This document shows positions 33,292 through 42,046 of a DNA stretch of 64,000 nucleotides, piece after piece; position 1 is the first letter of the stretch; the number at the start of each line of letters is the position of its first letter. This DNA comes from an uncultured Desulfobacterales bacterium (lineage in GTDB: Bacteria; Desulfobacterota; Desulfobulbia; Desulfobulbales; Desulfocapsaceae), in the NCBI GenBank assembly GCA_937915545.1, contig CALGIJ010000019.1, positions 186,001 through 250,000 on the forward strand. Direction: 5' to 3'. The position numbers and the translations under genes were made by a program. The notes under the pieces are model-generated. The model saw only the letters and a list, made by a program, of their open reading frames with translations. It had not been told where the DNA came from and did not search any database.

Positions 33292-34302
33292 TCATCTCCT
33301 TTTCCTGGCGGCGCGGCGCAGCTGCTTGTAGGCCTCGGTGAGGCGGATGAAGGCCTCGTGGTCGCCGCCCTGGTCGGGGTGCAGACGCAGTGCCAGGCGG
33401 CGAAAGAGGCGTGCCAGCCGTTCCGGGCCCATGCGCTGCAACTCCTCGTAGGGGGTGGCGAAGATGTTGCTCACCTGCTGCCGCGAGGCCTGTGGCTTCT
33501 GCGGCCAGCTGAAGCGGCGGCGTCCGGCCATGAAGGCCTCGGCGAACTCGGCCTCGAAGCTGCGCATGGTCGGGGCATAATCGAAAAACATCACCACGTA
33601 GCGGCGCAGATGGGGGTGCAGCGAAGTGGGATCGTGGCCGTGAAAGAGTGTGGCGTCGGCGTTATGGCGGCAGAGTTCTTCGATGAAGCGGTCGGCGACC
33701 TCGTTTCGCGGCAATGCCTCCGGGAACCAGCGCGCATGGTCCTGGGGAAAGTGTCTGCCGACGGTGAAGATGGCGTAGACGTATTGGAAATACATACCGG
33801 GCTCGAGCGCCCGCTCTTCTCTCGCGAAGAAGTATTCGCGCTCGTCGCGGCTCTGGCCGATGAGGGGGCGGCAGGAGACCTCGCGCAGGCGCGACAGGCG
33901 GCTCTGGTCCACCGCCCCGCACTTGAGATAGTAGAGGCGGCGCCGATCGAACAGCTGCACCTGGTGGCGGATGGCCTCCCGCTCGCTGTCCGTCAGCGGG
34001 CCCCAGGCGTGCCGCATCCGCTGCGGGAAGAGAGCCAGGCGGCGCCTGACTTCCGTTGGCAAGAAAGGCAGCAACAGGCGCTCGAGGCTGGCCTCGGCCT
34101 CTTCACCGCAGACCGCCTCAGCCGCGGCCAGCAAAGCCTCGTCGAAGAGCACGGCGTGGTCGCCGCAGGGCGTGAAGAACCGCTCCGGGCAGGGGCCGAG
34201 GTCGAAGAGGGTGCGGTGGGCGAAGCAATGCTCGCCGGTGGCGTAGGATTGGCGCAGCTCGTAGCGGAGATGCGGTCCTCTGGAGGATACGGCGAGGTAC
34301 AT
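33292..34302 (-). CDS. J-domain protein (DnaJ-like) with C-terminal J domain
   Basis: 336 residues from ATG 34302. The final 65 residues contain a J domain: LARLFRRLALRLHPDQGGDHEAFIRLTEAYKQL, with the invariant HPD. The preceding 270 residues have no recognised domain but are rich in charged residues and contain a pair of Cys and His clusters (GEHCFAHRTLFDLG, GPCPERFFTPCGDH). J proteins deliver clients to DnaK; a C-terminal J domain with a unique N-terminal part implies a specific client or co-factor. The reading frame continues open for over 1.8 kb upstream but that part is antisense to another gene. Confidence 0.8.
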   Translation of the reverse strand: MYLAVSSRGPHLRYELRQSYATGEHCFAHRTLFDLGPCPERFFTPCGDHAVLFDEALLAAAEAVCGEEAEASLERLLLPFLPTEVRRRLALFPQRMRHAWGPLTDSEREAIRHQVQLFDRRRLYYLKCGAVDQSRLSRLREVSCRPLIGQSRDEREYFFAREERALEPGMYFQYVYAIFTVGRHFPQDHARWFPEALPRNEVADRFIEELCRHNADATLFHGHDPTSLHPHLRRYVVMFFDYAPTMRSFEAEFAEAFMAGRRRFSWPQKPQASRQQVSNIFATPYEELQRMGPERLARLFRRLALRLHPDQGGDHEAFIRLTEAYKQLRRAARKRR

Positions 34303-34665
34303 GGCGGCGTCTCGCAGGGATGTTGTTTCCGGTAAGGGATCTCGTCCACGGCGGTCTGGGCCCGGGAAGACCGATTCACTGCTATCATAATCACTGCCGG
34401 GGCGTTGTCCCGCAGCAGACGGGGCGAGGTGCGGCTGACGCCCGGGGTAAATGAAAAATGGCCCGGCGTGGTTTGCGGCGGCGTTCTGGCGGAGCCTCCG
34501 GGATGCCAGGCCTGCAGCCTTGTCGCGGAAGTACGCGGCGGCCTGGCAGGGGGAAGCTGGGCTTCGCGAGCGCTGTCTGGTGCCGTGTATGGCGCAGGTT
34601 TTTCTTGCAGCCCTTGCAGGACATGCTACCTTGGGGGGCAGGTTGTACGGGGGGTGTCGGGGCGG
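34303..34665. other. Divergent intergenic region, J-protein / bactofilin-ATPase
   Basis: 363 bp. No gene. It ends with a G-rich run (TTGGGGGGCAGG, GGGGGGTGTCGGGGCGG) just before the start of the bactofilin-ATPase, which could hold its ribosome site. Confidence 0.3.
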
Positions 34666-34707
34666 ATGGAAGGCGGCGAGGGAAGCATGGAAGGCGGCGA
34701 GGGAAGC
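34666..34707 (+). repeat. Tandem 21-bp duplication covering the start codon
   Basis: Two exact adjacent copies of a 21-base unit (34666-34686, 34687-34707), each starting with ATG and containing GGCGAGGGAAGC. The first copy therefore carries a Shine-Dalgarno-like GAGGG placed ahead of the second ATG. The unit translates as MEGGEGS twice. Confidence 0.9.
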
Positions 34708-35850
34708 ATAATCACGGAACAGATGACGATCTCCGGCAATGTCGAGTGCCGGGGGCGGGTGGTGATAGAGGGCGTTCTCGAGGGTTCCTTTGCCGGCGGT
34801 GAGCTGTGTGTCGCGGCCAGTGGCCGCGTCAGCGGCGATGTCAGGGCCGTGACCATCGATTGCGCTGGCCGCATGGAGGGCTTCGTCGTCACCGAGGCCC
34901 TGACTCTGCGCCGCAGCGCAAGGCACGTCGGCACGGTGGAGACCAGCCGGCTCTCGGTGGAGCGCGGGGCGATCCTCGACTGCGTGTTGCAGAGCGGCGT
35001 CGGTGGGGCCGGGGCAGGTGTTTTGCCCACGGCCGGTTCTTCGCCCATGCCGAGTACCGACCTCGGCCCGCTGCTGACCGCCTTCGACGAGGGGGTGCGC
35101 CCCTGCTGCATGGACGTCCCCTGGTCGCAGCGTCTCGATTTGTACAGTCAGCTGCTCGGCCTGCTCGAAAAGGGCAAGCCGCTGATCAAGGTCAGCGGCG
35201 AGAGCGGCAGCGGCAAGTCCCTGCTCCTCGAAAAGCTGCGCCACGGCCTGCCCGCCGCATATCTTCCCCTGGTGGTGCGCGACCGGCGCGCCTCGGTGGC
35301 CGCCATCCTCCTTGAACTCGCCGACCAGCTCGAGCTCGGCGGTACCGCCGAGCTGTCCCAGCAGCAGCTGCTCGAGGTAGTCAGGCTGGCCCTTGCCGAG
35401 CGCCGCAGCCGCGGCCAGCAGGTGGTGTTGCTCATCGACGACGCCGAGGAGATGTTTCCCGCCACCCTCGAAGGTGTGGTGCGCAGCCTGACCGGGGCCC
35501 TGGCCGAAGAGAAGGGCGACGACTGCCTGCAGCTCATCCTCTTTGGCAACAAGGATCTCGAGGGCAAGATGGTGGCCACCGTGCTCGAGTATTTCGAGGA
35601 CGAGACCAACTGCCAGTTGCAGCTCGACCCCCTCAATATCAAGGATACCGCCGACTATCTGCGGTTCTGCCTGCAGCGGGCTGCCGCCGGCGGTGAGAGC
35701 TATTCCACCGCCCTCCTCCCCTACGAAACCATCCGTGCCATCCATCGGCGCAGCCAGGGCAATATCGCGACCATCAACAGGCTCGCCGCCAAGGGCCTGC
35801 GCGCCGCCTATGCCGCCGGGGACAGGGAGATCTCCTCGCGCTATCTCTAA
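34666..35850 (+). CDS. Bactofilin-like domain fused to ExeA/GspA-type AAA ATPase
   Basis: 394 residues from ATG 34666, or 387 from 34687 (see the duplicated start). Residues about 15-115 are a right-handed beta-helix pattern of bactofilins (ITEQMTISGNVECRGRVVIEGVLEGSF, then VTIDCAGRMEGFVV). A linker follows, then an AAA ATPase (about 145-385) with Walker A GESGSGKS, Walker B VVLLIDDAEEM and a helical lid with SRGNI-type sensor (RRSQGNIATINRLA). Related ATPases work with secretion or cell-surface polymers; bactofilin can anchor to the membrane or polymerise. This fusion suggests a polymer-tethered ATPase. The role is not known. Confidence 0.85.
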   Translation: MEGGEGSMEGGEGSIITEQMTISGNVECRGRVVIEGVLEGSFAGGELCVAASGRVSGDVRAVTIDCAGRMEGFVVTEALTLRRSARHVGTVETSRLSVERGAILDCVLQSGVGGAGAGVLPTAGSSPMPSTDLGPLLTAFDEGVRPCCMDVPWSQRLDLYSQLLGLLEKGKPLIKVSGESGSGKSLLLEKLRHGLPAAYLPLVVRDRRASVAAILLELADQLELGGTAELSQQQLLEVVRLALAERRSRGQQVVLLIDDAEEMFPATLEGVVRSLTGALAEEKGDDCLQLILFGNKDLEGKMVATVLEYFEDETNCQLQLDPLNIKDTADYLRFCLQRAAAGGESYSTALLPYETIRAIHRRSQGNIATINRLAAKGLRAAYAAGDREISSRYL

Positions 35851-35888
35851 GCCTTCTCCCGGGCTGTGACCCGGTTTCGGCTGAAGGC
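35851..35888 (+). terminator. Hairpin downstream of the bactofilin-ATPase
   Basis: Immediately after the stop codon, arms GCCTTC (35851-35856) and GAAGGC (35883-35888) enclose an inner stem CCGGG/CCCGG. It is followed by GTTTCT, not a strong U-run. Weak terminator candidate. Confidence 0.35.
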
Positions 35889-36313
35889 CGTTTCTCATTG
35901 CTCCCGCGCCGGAGCAGTCTCCGGCTATCCTTAATTCCGGCCCTTCCACTGAGCGGTCCGCCCATGTCGAGTGGCCTTTTACCACCCACCATGGCGGCGG
36001 TGACCTCGAGGCGCTTTCGAGATCAGGCGCCGCGGCCGGACAAATCCCGCTTCGACACGGCGGGGCAGGGTGGCTGCGCCTCACGGAGCTCGGGGGCACG
36101 ATCGCCATCTGCCGGGGAAGGTTGCAATTGCCCTCGGTGTTGATATATACTTTCAGGAGATTTGATATCAAGATGCGGAATGCGTAATTGATGATCGATA
36201 AAACAACAGTATTCGTAAAATCGGCAGCGCTCTATTGACATTTTCCATTTTTCCCCGTAGGCTGAGCTTCTCATTGCGGGCTTCCGCGAGGCCTTGCCAA
36301 AATTGGTGGCTCT
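35889..36313. other. Intergenic region upstream of the Lrp/AsnC gene
   Basis: 425 bp without a gene. The AT-rich stretch at about 36140-36260 is unusual for the window. It contains the promoter candidate at 36235-36263. Confidence 0.4.
36235..36263 (+). promoter_or_regulatory. Candidate sigma70 promoter of the Lrp/gcv unit
   Basis: TTGACA (36235-36240), 17-base spacer, TAGGCT (36258-36263), with an AT-rich upstream region. The start would be near 36270, 45 bases before the Lrp gene. It is the best promoter match in this part of the window. Confidence 0.6.
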
Positions 36314-36763
36314 ATGGATATCGACGAAATCAACCTGGCGATCATCAATCATCTCAAGGATGGGCGCATGCCCTTCAAGCAGATCGCCGATTCCCTCGCC
36401 GTGTCCGAGGGCACGGTGCGCGGCCGGGTGAAGAAACTCAAGGACGAGGGGGTGCTCGACATCACCGCCCTGGTCGATCCCGAGGCCTTGCCCGACCAGT
36501 CGATCGTCATCGTCGGCGTCCGCCTCAAGGATATGGACCTGGTGAAAAAGGGCGAGGAGTTCAGCCGGCTGCGCGGTGTCATCTCGGTCTGCGTGGTCAC
36601 CGGGCGCTTCGACCTCATCCTCACCGTCCTGCTCACCAAGGAGTTCACCATGCTCAAGTTCTACACCGAGGAGGTCGCCAAGCTGGAGAACGTCAGGGCG
36701 GTGGAGACCTTCGTCGTTTACAAGAGTTTCAATCTCAAGGTGCCGTTGACCCTCCCCGGCTGA
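36314..36763 (+). CDS. Lrp/AsnC-family transcriptional regulator
   Basis: 149 residues. N-terminal winged HTH (MPFKQIADSLAVSEGTVRGRVKKLKDEGVL) and C-terminal RAM/AsnC ligand domain (about 60-149) with SVCVVTGRFDLIL and ETFVVYKSFNLK, the amino-acid-sensing fold. Lrp-type proteins bind amino acids such as glycine, leucine or alanine and form octamers. The gene lies just before gcvT-gcvH-gcvPA-gcvPB on the same strand, so regulating glycine cleavage is a strong inference. No separate promoter is seen ahead of gcvT. Confidence 0.9.
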   Translation: MDIDEINLAIINHLKDGRMPFKQIADSLAVSEGTVRGRVKKLKDEGVLDITALVDPEALPDQSIVIVGVRLKDMDLVKKGEEFSRLRGVISVCVVTGRFDLILTVLLTKEFTMLKFYTEEVAKLENVRAVETFVVYKSFNLKVPLTLPG

Positions 36764-36847
36764 GAGGGGTGGGGGCAGGTGTTGCGCGAGGGGCGTCGCT
36801 GGGCGCTGCCCTTCTCGATTTAGAAGGATTACACGTTGGAGCGGGAT

Positions 36848-38107
36848 ATGGAAACGACAAGGGAAACGGTGCTGCACGGCTGGCATGTCGAGCAGGGGGC
36901 CAACATGGCCCTCTTCGGCAGCTACCACATGCCGTTGTGGTATCGCAGCGGCACCAAGGCCGAGCACCTGGCGGTGATCAATGCCGCCGGCATCTTCGAT
37001 ACCAGCCATATGGCGGTGGTCAGCCTCTCCGGCAGGGATGCCCGCGGCTTGCTGCAACGCTGCTTCAGCAAGGACCTGCGCCAGTGCCTCGGCCGCGGGC
37101 CGCTGGTCGACGGTCGAGCTGTCTATGGGGTGTTTCTCAGCGATGACGGCACCGTCATCGACGACGCCATCGTCTGCCAGCTGGCGGCAGAGAGCTATAT
37201 GGTGGTGGTCAACGCCTCCATGGGCCCGGCGGTCGCCCTTCGTCTCGGCGAAAACGTCGGCGGGCTGGCGGTGGTCATCAACGACCTCAGCGACCGTATC
37301 GGCAAGATGGACATCCAGGGGCCGCTGGCGGCGAGGATTCTCGGCCGTGTGCTGCGCGAGCCGAGGGAGGCCTTGGCCAACCTCGCCTATTTCGCCTTCA
37401 GGGGCGGCTTTGGCGACTTCGTGGCGCAGCGGCCGGTGGTCACCGTCGACGGCACGCCGCTCCTGCTGTCGCGCACCGGCTATACCGGCGAGTTCGGCTT
37501 CGAGCTCTTCGTAACCATCGAACGCCTGCCGGCCCTGTGGGAATCGATTCTCGCCGCCGGCCGCGACGACGGCCTGCTCCCCTGCGGCCTGGCGGCCCGC
37601 GACTCCCTGCGTGCCGGGGCGGTGCTGCCCCTCTCCCACCAGGATATCGGTCCCTGGCCGTTCCTCAATAACCCCTGGCAGTTCGCCTTGCCCTGGGATG
37701 GCGGCGGCAAGGCCTTCACCAAAGATTTTCTCGGCGGGCCGGCCCTGCTTGCCGCCTCCTGGAACAAGCACACCCTGCCCTTTGCCGGCTTCGACGCGCG
37801 CAAGATCGGCGCCGGCGAGGGTAGCCAGGTCACCGACGAGAAGGGCAGGACGATCGGCACCATCCTTACCTGCACCACCGACATGGCCATCGGCCGCGTC
37901 GAGGGGCAAATCAGAAGCGTTGCCGAGGACCCCGGCTTCGTTGCCAAGGGCCTGTGCTGCGGCTTCGTCCTGCTTGACGAGCCGCGCCTGCCGGGCGATA
38001 CGGTGGTGCTCAGCGACGGCAAGCGCCGGCTGACGGTGGAGATACGTGCCGACGTTCGGCCGTCGCGGACGGCGCGGCGGCCGGTGAGCGCCATGCCGGG
38101 ACTGTAG
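36848..38107 (+). CDS. gcvT: Aminomethyltransferase (glycine cleavage T protein)
   Basis: 419 residues, ATG 36848 behind TTGGAG. It keeps the T-protein core (GIFDTSHMAVVSLSGRDA, GTVIDDAIV with the catalytic Asp, TGYTGEFGFE). The C-terminal folate-binding half departs from canonical (LPCGLAARDSLRAGAVLPLSHQDIG in place of ARDTLRLEAG) and ends in a basic Arg-rich tail of about 20 residues. Length is about 50 residues above usual. It moves the aminomethyl group of GcvH to tetrahydrofolate, releasing ammonia. First gene of the gcv cluster. Confidence 0.88.
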   Translation: METTRETVLHGWHVEQGANMALFGSYHMPLWYRSGTKAEHLAVINAAGIFDTSHMAVVSLSGRDARGLLQRCFSKDLRQCLGRGPLVDGRAVYGVFLSDDGTVIDDAIVCQLAAESYMVVVNASMGPAVALRLGENVGGLAVVINDLSDRIGKMDIQGPLAARILGRVLREPREALANLAYFAFRGGFGDFVAQRPVVTVDGTPLLLSRTGYTGEFGFELFVTIERLPALWESILAAGRDDGLLPCGLAARDSLRAGAVLPLSHQDIGPWPFLNNPWQFALPWDGGGKAFTKDFLGGPALLAASWNKHTLPFAGFDARKIGAGEGSQVTDEKGRTIGTILTCTTDMAIGRVEGQIRSVAEDPGFVAKGLCCGFVLLDEPRLPGDTVVLSDGKRRLTVEIRADVRPSRTARRPVSAMPGL

Positions 38108-38142
38108 GCGGAGATGTCAACTTTACGAGCGGAGGTCACCCC

Positions 38143-38538
38143 ATGAAGGAATTCGACGAGTTGTTGTTCAATGAGGAGTTTCGTTACACCGAGGAGCATG
38201 AGTGGGTCAGCGTCGGCGGCGCCGAGCTGATGGTTGGCATCAGCGACTATGCCCAGGATCAGCTGGGCGACATCGTCTTCGTGGAGATGCCGGAGGTTGG
38301 CGCCACCTTCGCCCGGGGCGAGCAGTTCGGCACCCTGGAGTCGGTCAAGGCGGTGTCTGAGCTCTACCTGCCGGTGGGCGGCGAGGTGGTGGCGGTCAAC
38401 GAGGCCCTCGGCGACTCCCCGGAGCTGATCAACCAGGATCCCTACGGGGCATGGATCGTCAAGATCAAGCCCAGCGACACGGCCGAGCTGGAGCAACTGC
38501 TCAACGCCGAATCCTATCGTAACATGCTGCGAGGGTAA
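38143..38538 (+). CDS. gcvH: Glycine cleavage system H protein
   Basis: 131 residues, the usual size. The lipoyl domain carries the acceptor Lys in TLESVKAVSELY, and the family opening FRYTEEHEWVSV is clear. Good GGAGG site. It is the lipoylated carrier moving the aminomethyl intermediate between GcvP, GcvT and the E3. Lipoylation depends on LipB/LipA encoded downstream. Confidence 0.96.
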   Translation: MKEFDELLFNEEFRYTEEHEWVSVGGAELMVGISDYAQDQLGDIVFVEMPEVGATFARGEQFGTLESVKAVSELYLPVGGEVVAVNEALGDSPELINQDPYGAWIVKIKPSDTAELEQLLNAESYRNMLRG

Positions 38539-38542
38539 GGCC

Positions 38543-39877
38543 ATGCGCTATCTCCCACACACCGACGAAGAGATCCGCGACATGCTGGCGGTGATCCGGC
38601 GCGGCAGCCTCGATGAGCTTTTCTGCTCAGTGCCCGACTCCTGCCGCTACGAGGGCGAGATGCCCCTGCCGCCGGCCATGGACGAGTGGCAGCTGACCGA
38701 GCACATGGAGATACTGGCGGCGGCCATGGCCGTCGACGACAAGGCCCGGGTGCTCATCGGCGCCGGCAGCTATCACCACCATATCCCCGAGACCATCCGC
38801 GCCATCATAAGCCGCGGCGAGCTGCTGACCGCCTACACCCCCTACCAGCCGGAGATGGCCCAGGGCACCCTGCAGGGCATCTACGAGTACCAGACCCTGA
38901 CCAGCCGCCTGCTCGGCATGGACGTCGCCAACGCCTCGATCTACGACGGCGCCTCGGCCATGGCCGAGGCGCTGCTGATGGGACTCAGGGTGGCGAAGAA
39001 GAAGACCCGGGTGGCGGTCTCGGCCGCCGTCCATCCCCACTACCGCCAGGTGGCAAGGTCCTACCTGGCGCCCACCGGCTACGAGCTGGTGGAACTGCCG
39101 GTGGGCCCCGACGGGCGCACCGACCCGGCCCTGCTATCCTCCCTGGGCGATGTGGCGGCGGTGGCCATCCAGTCACCCAACTTCTTCGGAGTGATCGAGG
39201 ACCTCGAAGGTCTCGCCTCGCTTGTCCACGATGCCGGGGCGCTCCTCATCGCCGTCTTCAGCGAGCCGCTGGCCTATGGCCTGCTCAAGAGCCCGGGGGC
39301 CTGCGGCGCCGATATCGCCTGCGGCGAAGGGCAGAGTTTCGGCATGCCGCGCTCCCTCGGCGGCGCCGCCCTCGGCATGTTCGCCTGTCGCAACGAGTTC
39401 GTGCGCAACATGCCCGGCCGTCTCGTCGGGCAGACCAAGGACCTCGAGGGCAAGCGCGGCTTCGTGCTCACCCTCTCCACCCGCGAGCAGCATATCCGGC
39501 GGGAGAAGGCGACCTCCAACATCTGCTCCAACCAGGGCATCTGCACCCTGATCGCCTCGATGTACATGGCCTCCCTCGGCGCCTCCGGCCTGGCCGAGCT
39601 GGCGCGGCTCAACCACAGCAAGGCTGAGTACCTCAAGAGCGGCCTGCGCGTCGCCGGGGCGAAGGTGGTCTTCTCCGCCCCGACCTTCAACGAGTTCGTG
39701 GTCGAGTTCCCCGGCGATTTCCGCCCGGCCTATCAGCGTCTGCTGGAGAGAAAGATCGTCGCTGGCCTTGAGCTGGGGAGGTTCTACGCCGAGCACGCCG
39801 GACGCTATCTGTTCTGCGTCACCGAGACCACCGATCGAAAAACCCTCGATGCCATCGTGGCGGAGGTCAACTCATGA
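38543..39877 (+). CDS. gcvPA: Glycine decarboxylase subunit 1 (P protein, N-terminal half)
   Basis: 444 residues, 4 bp after gcvH. This is the non-PLP half of split P protein, with MRYLPHTDEEIRDMLAV, GAGSYHHHIP, TPYQPEMAQGTLQ and QSPNFFGVIED. With GcvPB it forms the alpha2beta2 enzyme that decarboxylates glycine and attaches the aminomethyl to GcvH. The split form is typical of many anaerobes. It ends ATGA into gcvPB, so translation is coupled. Confidence 0.95.
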   Translation: MRYLPHTDEEIRDMLAVIRRGSLDELFCSVPDSCRYEGEMPLPPAMDEWQLTEHMEILAAAMAVDDKARVLIGAGSYHHHIPETIRAIISRGELLTAYTPYQPEMAQGTLQGIYEYQTLTSRLLGMDVANASIYDGASAMAEALLMGLRVAKKKTRVAVSAAVHPHYRQVARSYLAPTGYELVELPVGPDGRTDPALLSSLGDVAAVAIQSPNFFGVIEDLEGLASLVHDAGALLIAVFSEPLAYGLLKSPGACGADIACGEGQSFGMPRSLGGAALGMFACRNEFVRNMPGRLVGQTKDLEGKRGFVLTLSTREQHIRREKATSNICSNQGICTLIASMYMASLGASGLAELARLNHSKAEYLKSGLRVAGAKVVFSAPTFNEFVVEFPGDFRPAYQRLLERKIVAGLELGRFYAEHAGRYLFCVTETTDRKTLDAIVAEVNS

Positions 39878-41340
39878 GCGCGGTCACCATTCCCGGAGCC
39901 AGCGGCATCATCCAGAACGAACCCCTGCTGTGGGAGAAAGGCGGCAAGGGGCGGCGCGGCATGTGCGTGCCGGCAAGCGATGTCCCGGTGGCGGAGCTGC
40001 CCGCCGCCTTGTGCCGGGACGAGCTTGATTTCCCCGAACTCAGCGAGGTCGACGTGGTGCGCCACTACACCCGGCTCTCGCAGTGGAACTTCGGTGTCGA
40101 CAGCGGCATGTACCCGCTTGGCTCGTGCACCATGAAGTATAACCCCAAGATCAACGAGAAGGTGGCGGCGACCCCGGCCCTGGCGGCGGCCCACCCGATG
40201 CTCCCCGACGAGCTGGTCCAGGGCAGCCTGCAGGTGATGTATGAACTGCAGAGCTATCTGGCAGCCATCACCGGCCTGCCGGCGGTGACCCTGCAGCCGG
40301 CCGCCGGGGCCCACGGCGAGCTCACCGGCATGCTCATTTTCGCCGCCTGGCACAAGAGCCGCGACTCGCGGCGCACCAAGATCCTCATCCCCGACACCGC
40401 CCACGGCACCAACCCGGCCAGCGCCGCCCTGTGCGGCTTCAAGCCGGTGCCGATCCGCTCCGGGCCGGAGGGCATCCTCGAGGTGGCAGCAGTCGAGGCT
40501 GCTATGGATGAGGAAACCGCCGGCATCATGATCACCAACCCCAACACCCTAGGGCTGTTCGAGACGCGGATCAGGGAGATCGCCGAAATCGTGCATGCCA
40601 AGGGTGGCCTGGTCTATGGCGACGGGGCCAACATGAACGCCGTCATGGGCATTATCGATGCCCGCCGCTGCGGGGTCGACGTCCTCCACCTCAATCTCCA
40701 CAAGACCTTCTCCACCCCTCACGGCGGTGGCGGGCCCGGCGCCGGGCCCTTGTGCGTCAGCGAGGAGCTGGCCAGGTTCCTGCCTGCGCCGCGGGCGGTT
40801 CGTGACGGCGAACTCTACCGCCTCGACTGGGGCGGGCCGGACTCGGTGGGCCGGGTGCACGCCTTCCACGGCAACGTCTCGGTGCTGCTGCGCGCCTATG
40901 CCTACATCCGTACCATGGGCCCCGCCAACCTCAAGAAGGCCAGCCAGCTGGCGGTGCTCAACGCCGCCTATATCAAGGAACGGCTCAAGGGAACCCTGCC
41001 ACTGGCCTACGACCGGCCGTGCATGCACGAGTGCGTCTTCTCCGACGCCCTGTTGCAGGAGCACAAGGTGACCACCCTCGACGTCGCCAAGCGCCTCATC
41101 GACTGCGGCTATCACCCGCCGACCATCTATTTCCCTCTGGTGGTCCACGGGGCGATCATGATCGAGCCCACCGAGACGGAGTGCAAGGCGGATATCGACC
41201 AGTTCATCGCCGTGCTCGAGCAGATCGTCGGCGAGGCCGCGGAGAACCCCGAGCTGCTGCGCCAGGCGCCGCTGCGCACCAAGGTGCGGCGGCTCGACGA
41301 GACCCTTGCCGCCCGGCAGCCCTGCCTCTGTGGCTCGTGA
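39874..41340 (+). CDS. gcvPB: Glycine decarboxylase subunit 2 (P protein, PLP half)
   Basis: 488 residues. The PLP-binding Lys lies in LNLHKTFSTPHGGGGPGAGP. Further marks are PLGSCTMKYNP, AGAHGELTG and DTAHGTNPASA. It overlaps gcvPA by 4 bp. It is the catalytic half of the P protein. The C-terminus ends AARQPCLCGS, with a short Cys pair of unknown significance. Confidence 0.95.
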   Translation: MSAVTIPGASGIIQNEPLLWEKGGKGRRGMCVPASDVPVAELPAALCRDELDFPELSEVDVVRHYTRLSQWNFGVDSGMYPLGSCTMKYNPKINEKVAATPALAAAHPMLPDELVQGSLQVMYELQSYLAAITGLPAVTLQPAAGAHGELTGMLIFAAWHKSRDSRRTKILIPDTAHGTNPASAALCGFKPVPIRSGPEGILEVAAVEAAMDEETAGIMITNPNTLGLFETRIREIAEIVHAKGGLVYGDGANMNAVMGIIDARRCGVDVLHLNLHKTFSTPHGGGGPGAGPLCVSEELARFLPAPRAVRDGELYRLDWGGPDSVGRVHAFHGNVSVLLRAYAYIRTMGPANLKKASQLAVLNAAYIKERLKGTLPLAYDRPCMHECVFSDALLQEHKVTTLDVAKRLIDCGYHPPTIYFPLVVHGAIMIEPTETECKADIDQFIAVLEQIVGEAAENPELLRQAPLRTKVRRLDETLAARQPCLCGS

Positions 41341-42046
41341 GGCCCTGGCCGCCGCGGCTCTCGTCGATCTCGGGCGGATGGACTACGCCGCCGCCTACGC
41401 CCTGCAGCAGGAACTGGCGGCGCGGCGGCGGCATGGCGGGCCGGGGGACGACCTCTTCCTGCTCGTCGAGCACCCGGCCACCTTCACCCTGGGACGGCGC
41501 GGCGGGCGGGGCAACCTCGTCGTGGGAGAGGACTTCCTGAGCCAGCAGGGCATCCCCCTGGTGCATATCGAGCGCGGCGGCGACATCACCTACCACGGGC
41601 CGGGGCAGGTGGTGCTCTACCCCATCCTCCACCTCCACCAGGCCGGCCTTGGCGTCGCCGCCTACGTCGAGCTGCTCGAGGAGGTCATGCTCCGCCTCGC
41701 CGCCACCTGCGGCGTGGTCGCCGGCCGCGATCCCCGCAACCGCGGGGTGTGGGTGGGCGGCCGCAAGCTGGGCAGCATCGGCATCGCCGTGCGCCGCGGC
41801 GTCGCCTTCCATGGCCTGGCCATCAATGTCGACATCGACCTGACGCCGTTTTCGTGGATCAACCCCTGTGGATTGTGCAACGTGGCCATGACCAGCCTCT
41901 CCAGGGAATGCGAGGCGCCGGTCTCCGCCGCGGCCCTGTGCGGAGAAATGCCCGGCGTCCTCGCCGCGGTCTTTGCCCGCCCCGTCGTCTCTGTCAGCAA
42001 GGAACGCCTCTATGAGCTCATGCCTTCATCGCCCGCCCCTCGCTAA
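41330..42046 (+). CDS. lipB: Octanoyltransferase
   Basis: 238 residues from a GTG at 41330, overlapping gcvPB by 11 bp; an ATG at 41378 would remove the conserved LGRMDYAAAYAL strand, so I reject it. Active-site features are RGGDITYHGPGQ, GGRKLGSIG (catalytic Lys) and INPCGLCN (catalytic Cys). It transfers octanoyl from acyl carrier protein to the lipoyl domains of GcvH and PdhC. Overlap with lipA suggests coupled production of the two lipoate enzymes. Confidence 0.92.
   Translation: MAREALAAAALVDLGRMDYAAAYALQQELAARRRHGGPGDDLFLLVEHPATFTLGRRGGRGNLVVGEDFLSQQGIPLVHIERGGDITYHGPGQVVLYPILHLHQAGLGVAAYVELLEEVMLRLAATCGVVAGRDPRNRGVWVGGRKLGSIGIAVRRGVAFHGLAINVDIDLTPFSWINPCGLCNVAMTSLSRECEAPVSAAALCGEMPGVLAAVFARPVVSVSKERLYELMPSSPAPR

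Noticed and set aside
34303..36171. Upstream 620 codons of the minus-strand frame that ends in the J domain
   Set aside because: This part is antisense to the bactofilin-ATPase gene and has no domain; the J-protein starts at 34302.
36764..36847. Glycine riboswitch ahead of gcvT
   Set aside because: Only 84 bp and no tandem-aptamer features; an Lrp gene in front is the likely control.
41378..42046. ATG start for lipB
   Set aside because: It would remove the conserved first strand LGRMDYAAAYAL; the GTG at 41330 keeps it.
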